Shown here piece by piece: positions 1 through 7,319 of a stretch of DNA of 9,274 nt. The position numbers and the translations under genes were made by a program. The DNA is taken from assembly GCA_022573935.1 (NCBI GenBank), contig JACZTE010000021.1, positions 1 to 9,274 on the forward strand. Reading direction: 5' to 3'. Origin of the DNA: Chloroflexota bacterium (lineage in GTDB: Bacteria; Chloroflexota; Dehalococcoidia; DSTF01; RBG-16-68-14). Position 1 is the stretch's first letter, and the number at the start of each line of letters is the position of its first letter. The notes beneath the pieces were generated by a model. It searched no databases, was not told where the DNA came from, and saw only the letters and a program-made list of their open reading frames with translations.

Positions 1-800
1 TTTGTGGCCGGTGGGGGCGCGGTAGCGTTCGTCCTCGGGGTGGACGGCGATGCCCGTCTCGGCGACGATCGTCTCCGGCCGGGTGGTGGCGATCGTGATC
101 GACTCGCCGGTCGGCTGGCCCTCGTCGTCGAGGAGCGGGTAGCTGACGTGCCAGAGGTTGCCTTCCTCCTCGCGATGCACCACCTCCAGGTCGGAGAGGG
201 CGGTCTGGCAGCGCGGGCACCAGTTGATGATCCGTTCGCCTCGATAGATCAGCCCTTGCTGATAGAGGTTGTAGAAGGCGGTGCGGACGGCCTTGGCCGG
301 CCCTTCGTCCATGGTGAAGCGTTCGCGGCTCCAGTCGGCCGAGGCGCCCAGCCGCCTGTGCTGGTCGAAGATGCGAGAACGGCTTCGGTTGACGAACGTC
401 CAGACGCGCTCCAGGAAGCGCTCGCGGCCGATGTCGTGGCGCGTCAGCCCCTCGGCCGCCAGCTCCCGCTCGACCAGCGTGTGCACGGCGATGGCGGCGT
501 GGTCGATGCCGGGCAGCCAGAGGGTTGGGTCGCCCAGCATGCGATGCCAGCGAACGAGGATGTCCTCCACCGTGTCCATCAGCGCGTGGCCCAGGTGGAG
601 CTCTCCGGTCAGGTTGGGCGGCGGCATGATGATGACGAACGGGTCTCGCTCCGGGTCGTCGTTGGGGGCGCCGCCGGTTCGAAATATCCGGCCTCTTCCC
701 ACATGCGGTAGAGGCGCGTCTCGACGGCGGCGGGATCGTAGGCTTTGGGCATCGTTGCCTGGTCGCCGGCGGGTTGGTCTGGGTTCGGTTCAACAGCCAT
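1..800 (-). CDS. valS: Valine--tRNA ligase (ValRS), N-terminal part, cut by the left edge and carrying a 1-base frameshift
   Basis: ValRS charges tRNA-Val with valine in the cytoplasm. Reading leftwards from ATG 798-800, the first ~42 codons give a normal ValRS start (MPKAYDPAAVETRLYRMWEE...). The frame then fails near 664-677 and the protein continues in another frame to position 1. That frame has the class I signature PPPNLTGELHLGHALM (HIGH-type motif), then WLPGIDHAAIAVH, the zinc-like pair WCPRCQTALSD and the editing-domain signature TTRPET. About 266 codons are visible of the ~850-900 usual for ValRS. Restoring one C, for example in the C run opposite 664-668, joins the two frames (FEPAAPPNDDPERD). 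With a single-copy essential gene this is most likely a sequencing or assembly error. A start at the internal ATG (750-752) is possible. No T-box motif is seen upstream. Identity is certain from motifs; intactness is not. Confidence 0.93.
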
Positions 801-818
801 GAGTGGATATCACCGATA

Positions 819-862
819 GGGAACCGAAGTCCCCCTTCCAGGACAGAGCTGAAGCTCTGTCC
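819..862 (-). other. Two adjacent stable hairpins in the presumed valS 5' leader (REP-like)
   Basis: The first element, 841-862, is a perfect palindrome: GGACAGAGC, a 4-nt loop, GCTCTGTCC (9-bp stem, extendable to 10). The second, 819-834, reads on the minus-strand RNA as GGGGAC-UUCG-GUUCCC, a 6-bp stem with one G-U pair closed by the extra-stable C(UUCG)G tetraloop. Both lie between the candidate promoter at 877-906 and the valS ATG, so they would be transcribed. They look like a dispersed intergenic palindrome family rather than a T-box, because the conserved T-box antiterminator motif is absent. A regulatory role is not shown. Confidence 0.55.
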
Positions 863-876
863 CTACGGGTTGCAGG

Positions 877-906
877 ATCATAGCAATCTGTTACTTCAAT
901 GACCAA
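877..906 (-). promoter_or_regulatory. Candidate sigma70-type promoter for valS
   Basis: On the minus strand there is an extended -10, TGC-TATGAT (885-877, 5 of 6 to TATAAT). It lies 18 bp after a poor -35, TTGGTC (906-901). It sits in the local AT-rich part of the gap before valS and would give a leader of about 70 nt holding the two hairpins. The same TGCTAT pattern recurs before prs. Called by eye, with weak -35 support. Confidence 0.35.
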
Positions 907-946
907 GGTGTCTGCAGCGAAGAAAACGTCCGCCTCCCTCAGCCCC

Positions 947-981
947 GTTCCCTGTTCCTTGTTCCTAGTTCCTGGTTCTCT
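947..981. repeat. Five tandem heptamers, consensus GTTCCTN
   Basis: Five consecutive 7-bp units start at 947, 954, 961, 968 and 975: GTTCCCT, GTTCCTT, GTTCCTA, GTTCCTG, GTTCTCT. The opposite strand reads as AGGAAC-type units. The first two and last units are degenerate while the GTTCC core is kept. This resembles the short tandemly repeated heptamers known from intergenic regions of some bacterial genomes. It lies between the 252-aa gene and valS, outside any supported gene. Confidence 0.75.
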
Positions 982-990
982 CATGCGACT

Positions 991-1012
991 CGGCCCCGAT
1001 TCCTCGGGGCCG
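991..1012 (-). terminator. GC-rich hairpin after the secA-linked gene, possible terminator without a U tract
   Basis: Perfect inverted repeat: CGGCCCCGA (991-999), loop TTCC, TCGGGGCCG (1004-1012). The RNA from the minus strand has a GGAA loop of the GNRA class. It begins 37 bp beyond the stop of the 252-aa gene, where the prs-secA transcript could end. No U run follows, so it may be a stability or processing element rather than an intrinsic terminator. Confidence 0.4.
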
Positions 1013-1048
1013 CTCAGCGCTACGATGTGTGGCTGCGTTCGGCCCGGG

Positions 1049-1807
1049 TCAGCGCCCGCGGGCTACGACCTCGCCGTCTACGACCGCTGCCTCGTTCGTC
1101 TCAGGCCCCGCCAGAAGCCGGGCCCGTCGCTGGGCCGCCACCTCTAGCTGCGAGACGCGCGCGAGCGCTCGCCGCGTGTCGGAGGCGACGCGTGCCGGGT
1201 CGTTCTGGCGTACGCGGTACTTGAACAGCCAGTAGGTGAACTCTCGCAGCTCGCCGTACGAGATCTCGTCGCCGTTCGGGATGGCGTCCGCCTCTCTGCA
1301 GGCGGTGAGCAGCTCGTCGCGGCCGCAGCCGTAGATGCGCTCGAAGACCTCGCGCTCCACGCTGCCGTCCTGATCGGAGAGGGAGGAGCGGCGCTCCTTC
1401 AGCACCTCTTCTTCCACCACAAGCTGGAGCGCCTCCTCCACGACGACGCCGTAGAGGTAGTTGAGGTGGGCGCGGTGCTTGGAGGCGCCGATGGCCTGCT
1501 TGAACTCGTCGGCGTCCAGCTCCCGCGGCGGCCGGCCGAAGAAGAGGAGCGCCTCGCGCTCGTCGGCAGGGATGGCGCCGTTGGCAGCTTCGCACAGCCG
1601 CTCGGCGAGCAGCAGCCAGTCGAAGGCCTCGCCGCCGATGAGGTAGCGATACTGGCGGCCGTCCACCACCTCCTCCGGCGTCTCCCAGTGGGCGATCGCC
1701 TCGAGTAAGGCGGCGAACCAGTCGTCGCCAGCCTCGAGCGCCTTGCTGAAGCGATCGAGCGCCTTTGGCGTCGTCGTTTTCTGCGCTGCCGTACGTTTTC
1801 GTCCCAT
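1049..1807 (-). CDS. Unrecognised 252-aa cytoplasmic protein, coupled to secA
   Basis: I do not recognise this family. The protein has a basic Lys/Thr-rich N-terminus (residues 1-15) and no signal peptide or membrane span. The rest is rich in Glu, Leu and Arg and looks mostly helical. Visible blocks are YLYGVVVEEALQLVVEEEVL (~118-136) and a Tyr/Trp/Phe-rich, basic stretch GELREFTYWLFKYRVRQNDP (185-204), then a charged helix to ~232. Cysteines at 72, 161 and 170 form no obvious metal motif. The ATG (1805-1807) comes 2 bp after the secA stop with no clear Shine-Dalgarno, so translation probably depends on termination-reinitiation after SecA. A much longer reading of this frame through the secA 3' end exists, but those residues are Arg/Pro-rich shadow of SecA. 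The coupling suggests co-expression with the translocase ATPase, not a proven functional link. Confidence 0.85.
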   Translation of the reverse strand: MGRKRTAAQKTTTPKALDRFSKALEAGDDWFAALLEAIAHWETPEEVVDGRQYRYLIGGEAFDWLLLAERLCEAANGAIPADEREALLFFGRPPRELDADEFKQAIGASKHRAHLNYLYGVVVEEALQLVVEEEVLKERRSSLSDQDGSVEREVFERIYGCGRDELLTACREADAIPNGDEISYGELREFTYWLFKYRVRQNDPARVASDTRRALARVSQLEVAAQRRARLLAGPETNEAAVVDGEVVARGR

Positions 1808-1809
1808 CG

Positions 1810-4425
<2,616 letters not shown>

Positions 4426-4440
4426 GATGTCATCGCGACC

Positions 4441-4592
4441 TTAGCGCCGGCCGGGCCTGCCCCCGCTGCGGATGCGCGCGAGCGCCTCTTCCTCGGTAGT
4501 TTCAAAATGTTCCGCGACATCCTTCGTAATACCGGCAAACGTGCCCGGGCGGAGAGGGTTGTGATCGCTCCAGCCTTCTCCTTGGTTACCAT
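4441..4592 (-). CDS. Candidate small ORF (~50 aa) between prs and secA, probably frameshifted
   Basis: ATG 4590-4592 follows an AAGGGG ribosome site (4602-4607), which overlaps the prs stop, at 9-nt spacing. Read straight, it gives a 57-aa Arg-rich peptide ending in a TGA (4419-4421) that overlaps the secA start. The neighbouring frame after about codon 12 looks far more like a real protein (TFAGITKDVAEHFETTEEE..., then ALARIRSGGRPGRR, stop at 4441-4443) but has no start codon of its own. Adding one base in the C-rich stretch around 4545-4559 joins the two into a soluble ~50-aa protein. This is the same direction of error as in valS. No family is recognised. The straight 57-aa reading, or no gene at all, remain possible. 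Confidence 0.33.
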
Positions 4593-4605
4593 CGGCTCAC
4601 GCCCC

Positions 4606-5547
4606 TTATTGGAATAGCTCCCCGACGGAACGGCCGGTGTGAATACGGCCGATCGCTTCGCCGATCATCGGCGCCATGCTGAGCACCTCGATCTGGGGGA
4701 TCCGCTTCTCGGGCGGTAGCGGTATCGTGTCGGTGACGACGAGCTCTACGAGGGCGCTCTCTTTGAGGTCTTCGACGGCCGAACCTGAGAGAAGGGCGTG
4801 AGTGACACCGGCGTAGACCGCTGTCGCGCCCCGGTCCATGAGCACTCTGGCGCCCTCCATCAATGTGCTGCCGGTCAGGATCTCGTCGTCCACGATCACC
4901 GCGGTTTTGCCCTCCACGTCACCGATGACGTTGAGCACTTCCGCCACCTCGTCGTTGCCCGTCCGCCGCTTCTCGATAATGGCCAGCGGCGCGTCGAGCG
5001 TTTGGGCGACGTTGCGGGCCCGTTTGGAGCCGCCCTCGTCGGCAGCGACGACGACTGGGTCCTCAAGATCCTTGTTGATGAAGTAGCGGCTGATCATGTA
5101 GAGCGCCGTAAGCTCGTCGACCGGGATGTTGAAGAAGCCCTGGATCTGGCCGGCGTGTAAGTCCACCGTGAGCATGCGGTCCGCTCCCGCGGTTTCGATC
5201 AGGTTCGCTATGAGCCGGCCGGTGATAGGCACCCGCGGTTGGTCTTTCTTGTCGCTGCGGCCATACGCGTAGTACGGCACCACCGCGGTCACCCGCCCGG
5301 CCGAGGCGCGTTTCATGGCGTCGATCATGATCAGCAGCTCCATGATGCTGGTGTTCACCGGCGAGCTCATGGGCTGAACGATAAACACGTCGCGCTCCCG
5401 GACGTTCTCCTGAATGCGGACGAAGATGTTCTCGTTGCTGAACTCGAACACATCGCATGCGCCCAGCGGTGACTCCAGATAGTTGCAGACGGATTGCGCC
5501 AGCTCTGGGTGCGCGTTTCCGCTGAAGATCCGCAGCTCCTGCACCAT
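4606..5547 (-). CDS. prs: Ribose-phosphate pyrophosphokinase (PRPP synthetase)
   Basis: Makes PRPP from ribose 5-phosphate and ATP in the cytoplasm, for purine, pyrimidine, NAD, His and Trp synthesis. 313 aa, the normal length for the class I enzyme. The sequence shows FSGNAHPELA at the N-terminus, the ATP-binding loop region PYYAYGRSDKKDQPR (91-105), the metal/ribose segment TVDLHAGQIQGFF (127-139), AADEGGSKRARNVA (168-181) and the PRPP-binding loop VIVDDEILTGSTL (217-229, usually VDDxxxTGGT). The ATG is at 5545-5547. A strong GGGAGG site (5550-5555) lies only 2 nt before it. The next codon is GTG (5542-5544) at a better 5-nt spacing, so the protein may really start one codon later. It heads the run towards secA and has a structured leader. 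Confidence 0.97.
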   Translation of the reverse strand: MVQELRIFSGNAHPELAQSVCNYLESPLGACDVFEFSNENIFVRIQENVRERDVFIVQPMSSPVNTSIMELLIMIDAMKRASAGRVTAVVPYYAYGRSDKKDQPRVPITGRLIANLIETAGADRMLTVDLHAGQIQGFFNIPVDELTALYMISRYFINKDLEDPVVVAADEGGSKRARNVAQTLDAPLAIIEKRRTGNDEVAEVLNVIGDVEGKTAVIVDDEILTGSTLMEGARVLMDRGATAVYAGVTHALLSGSAVEDLKESALVELVVTDTIPLPPEKRIPQIEVLSMAPMIGEAIGRIHTGRSVGELFQ

Positions 5548-5592
5548 ATCCTCCCTGCGTACTGCTGGTACCGGCCGAGGCTAAACCAAACT

Positions 5593-5653
5593 CGCCCGTA
5601 CGCCTGATGGAGTACGGGCCGGGCAAGGACTCAAGATCCTCCGACCGGCCCGT
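5593..5653 (-). promoter_or_regulatory. Mutually exclusive hairpins in the prs leader, attenuator-like
   Basis: Three segments compete. In plus-strand terms they are A GCCCGTAC (5593-5600), B GTACGGGCCGG (5612-5622) and C CCGGCCCGT (5645-5653). B pairs perfectly with A (8 bp, 11-nt loop) or with C (9 bp, 22-nt internal region that can itself fold with AGGA/TCCT), but not with both. In the minus-strand transcript C is made first. The later B-A hairpin is followed by GAGTTTGGTTTAG, a moderately U-rich stretch. This is the layout of an antiterminator/terminator pair about 45 nt before prs. No known riboswitch or PyrR-type binding motif is recognised, and the U tract is weak. Confidence 0.45.
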
Positions 5654-5691
5654 GCCCCGCGTCTCAAGCGTCTGTCTGGTAGACCATCTCA

Positions 5692-5700
5692 ACTATAGCA
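5692..5700 (-). promoter_or_regulatory. Candidate extended -10 element for prs
   Basis: The minus strand reads TGC-TATAGT (5700-5692), an extended -10 with 5 of 6 bases of TATAAT. It lies just upstream of the structured prs leader and would give a leader of ~135 nt. No convincing -35 is seen 17 bp upstream. An overlapping TATGCT with TTGAGG 18 bp upstream is an alternative. Confidence 0.35.
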
Positions 5701-5817
5701 TATGCATGCGCCGATTCGACCCTCAACGAGCCTCGACTTTTGCTTGGAGATCCCTTCAGAATGTTCGTCCGCGGTCGATTGCTGTAGTGGTAGACAGAAT
5801 GATGTAGACCAGACAGC

Positions 5818-5905
5818 GAAGCTCCGATAAAAGCACACCCACCGCGAGGTGGCGCCGCAAAGCCACGGATCTCATGCGGAGACCGCCGGGCTACCGAAGA
5901 GCCTC
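5818..5905 (+). ncRNA. Cyclic di-GMP-I riboswitch (GEMM-I aptamer)
   Basis: The conserved GEMM-I parts appear in the right order. GCACA is at 5833-5837. A helix CCACC/GGTGG (5839-5843, 5848-5852) is capped by the GNRA tetraloop GCGA. CGCAAAGCCACGG (5856-5868) is the near-invariant core. A second helix, GG..TCTC / GAGA..CC (5867-5884), has a short ATGCG loop. GCCGGGCTACCG (5885-5896) is the conserved 3' part. GEMM-I RNAs bind c-di-GMP and commonly control motility, pilus and adhesion genes. Here the aptamer lies 20-30 nt before a Flp-type pilin. The closing helix is the least certain part; GCTC (5821-5824) with GAGC (5899-5902), extended by AG/CT past a mismatch, is the best I see. Aptamer identity is strong; boundaries are approximate. 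Confidence 0.9.
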
Positions 5906-5919
5906 TAGCGCTTGGAGGG
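5902..5919 (+). promoter_or_regulatory. Riboswitch expression platform: hairpin that can hide the pilin ribosome binding site
   Basis: The GGAGGG site (5914-5919) sits 5 nt before ATG 5925. CCTCT at 5902-5906 can pair with GGAGG at 5914-5918 (four Watson-Crick pairs plus one wobble, 7-nt loop). The CCTC strand is also the outer 3' strand of the proposed closing helix of the aptamer. Ligand-stabilised closure would therefore free the site and turn translation on. The stem is short, so the sign of regulation is inference. No intrinsic terminator is present here, which favours translational control. Confidence 0.5.
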
Positions 5920-5924
5920 TGGCG

Positions 5925-6254
5925 ATGCATCTCGTATGGACGCTGACACAGAAGGCGAACCTCGGCGGCGTGCTGCACAGCTCCAACAGGCGTTGGCGCA
6001 GCACCAGGAGCCGTTTGAACAGCCAGGCCGGTCAAACGCTGGCCGAGTATGCGATGCTGGTCGCCGGCATCGCCGTCGTCGTCGTGCTCTTGGCGTTGCT
6101 GACCTTCAGAGGGAGCATCACCAGCGCCTTCGATAGTGCCAGTAATTGCCTCCAGACTGCTTGTTCCCAGACCTCGGAGGAGGGCGGCGATAACAACGAC
6201 CACTGCAACGACGGCAACGGGCAGGACGGCAACCAAGGAAACTGCGTTGATTAG
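5925..6254 (+). CDS. Flp/Tad-type pilin with a Cys-containing Asp/Asn/Gly-rich tail
   Basis: 109-aa pilin precursor under c-di-GMP riboswitch control. The start at ATG 5925 is set by GGAGGG at 5-nt spacing; an in-frame ATG at 5874 lies inside the riboswitch and is rejected. A long basic leader (residues 1-36) ends in Gly. The mature part begins QTLAEYAMLVAGIAVVVVLL, matching the Flp/class IVb rule G|xxxxEY with Glu +5 and Tyr +6, followed by one hydrophobic helix to ~60. The prepilin peptidase site is therefore G36|Q37, giving a 73-aa mature pilin. After the helix comes FRGSITSAFDSAS, typical of Flp pilins. Unusually there follows a polar tail (~81-109) rich in Asp, Asn, Gly and Gln, with four Cys in the C-terminal part (75, 80, 94, 107). 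No tad/cpa assembly or peptidase gene is in the window. The stop overlaps the convergent lipoprotein stop. Confidence 0.88.
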   Translation: MHLVWTLTQKANLGGVLHSSNRRWRSTRSRLNSQAGQTLAEYAMLVAGIAVVVVLLALLTFRGSITSAFDSASNCLQTACSQTSEEGGDNNDHCNDGNGQDGNQGNCVD

Positions 6255-7318
6255 GGGTCGTTGTAGTAGTCGTATACGGCTCGCGAGATGCGCGCGATGG
6301 CGGCGGTGCCCTCGTCGCTATAGCCGAAGTCGGTGAGGACGACGATGACGTAGGTAGCGGCGGGCGAGTAGACGATGCCGGCATCGTGGCTGGCGTTTTC
6401 CCAACTGCCGGTCTTGTGGGCCACGCGGGTCCCCTCCGGCAGAAGCGCGGGCAGCCTGTCGTTGAAGTAGGTGTCAGAGAGCAGATCGAGCATCTCGTCG
6501 CTGGCCGTCTCGCTCACGGCCTGCCGGCGGGCGATCATCTCCATCAGCAGCGCCGTCTCGCCGGCGGTGGTTGGCAGCGAGTCCGGCCGATAGCGAGAGA
6601 CCACCAGCCCCAGGTCTCGCAGCGTCTCGTTCACGTTGTCCATGCCGACGCGGTCCAGCACGAAAAGCGCCGCGACGTTGCCGCTGACGCGGATCATCTG
6701 GTCGACCACTTCGCCTAGCGTCACCTCGTCGCACGCCGCCAGCTCACCCTCGTTGAGGACGAACTCATCCTCGTAGTAGTCCGAGATAATGTAGCGTTCG
6801 TCGAAGTCGAGGAGGCCTGCCTCCCGGTGGCGGTAGGTCTCCAGCAGCACCCATATCTTGTAGAGGCTGGCGGAGTAGAAGCTGCGTTCGTCGGCGAGGG
6901 CGGCGCCGCGACCGTCAGCCAGGTTCTTCACCACCACCGCGATGCGCGCTTCGTCGTCTCCCACGGACTGCCGGACGACCTGCTCCAGCGCTGGGTCGGC
7001 AGTGAACGTCAGCGGCTGATAGGGGGCCAGCTCGGGCGGCTTGCCCGCGGGCCGGAGCAGGATGGGCTGGCCGGGCAACGGCTCGTACGGTGCGCCTTGG
7101 GGATACGGATCGGCGCAGCGGTCGTCCTCGCCGAGCCAGACGAGTGGCGTCACCAGCACCGTGGTGGGAGGTGGGATCGGCGTCTCGGTAGGTGGGGGAG
7201 GCGTTTCGGTGGCTGTAGGTGTGGCCGCAGGCGTCGATGTCGGCGGCGGCGTGGACGCCCCGCTGCAGGCAGCGAGAAGCAGCGCCAGCAGACCTACCGC
7301 GAAGAGTCGGGCGGGCAT
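6251..7318 (-). CDS. Lipoprotein with beta-lactamase/PBP-like serine-hydrolase domain
   Basis: 355 aa. The N-terminal signal peptide ends in a lipobox (LLLAAC, Cys18), so the mature protein should be lipid-anchored outside the membrane. A Pro/Thr-rich spacer (~22-58) leads to a globular domain. The domain carries the serine-hydrolase triad of motifs in class A order: S151-L-Y-K154, S212-G-N214 (in place of SDN) and H-K302-T-G304-S. Surrounding sequence also fits the class A / 'beta-lactamase 2' fold (FYSASLYKIWVLLETY; GTRVAHKTGSW). The stretch between SGN and the TTAGETALLMEMI helix is short, and I find no ExxLN omega-loop glutamate. True penicillin hydrolysis is therefore doubtful, and a peptidoglycan-related or inactive role is as likely. 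The ATG lies 1 bp after the cinA stop, implying co-translation. The gene ends convergently, overlapping the pilin stop by 3 bp. Confidence 0.87.
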   Translation of the reverse strand: MPARLFAVGLLALLLAACSGASTPPPTSTPAATPTATETPPPPTETPIPPPTTVLVTPLVWLGEDDRCADPYPQGAPYEPLPGQPILLRPAGKPPELAPYQPLTFTADPALEQVVRQSVGDDEARIAVVVKNLADGRGAALADERSFYSASLYKIWVLLETYRHREAGLLDFDERYIISDYYEDEFVLNEGELAACDEVTLGEVVDQMIRVSGNVAALFVLDRVGMDNVNETLRDLGLVVSRYRPDSLPTTAGETALLMEMIARRQAVSETASDEMLDLLSDTYFNDRLPALLPEGTRVAHKTGSWENASHDAGIVYSPAATYVIVVLTDFGYSDEGTAAIARISRAVYDYYNDP

Positions 7319-7319
7319 G

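Noticed and set aside
4..711. 235-aa open frame on the plus strand opposite valS
   Set aside because: It is the complement of the ValRS reading frame, which has clear class I synthetase motifs on the minus strand.
790..984. 64-aa frame on the minus strand before valS
   Set aside because: Its residues (EPGTRNKEQGTG) come from the heptamer repeat and hairpins; there is no ribosome site.
801..1048. T-box riboswitch before valS
   Set aside because: The conserved T-box antiterminator sequence and a terminator with a U run are both absent.
5672..5816. 9-bp inverted repeat CTGTCTGGT / ACCAGACAG flanking the prs-pilin promoter region
   Set aside because: The arms are 127 bp apart, with no further similarity around them, and no regulator or recombinase site is recognised.
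5874..5924. Pilin start at the upstream in-frame ATG 5874
   Set aside because: That ATG is the loop of a helix in the c-di-GMP aptamer. ATG 5925 has GGAGGG at the right distance and is followed by a normal prepilin leader.
5664..6236. 190-aa frame on the minus strand across the pilin and its riboswitch
   Set aside because: It runs antisense to the pilin and through a structured RNA and a promoter region; composition is shadow-like.
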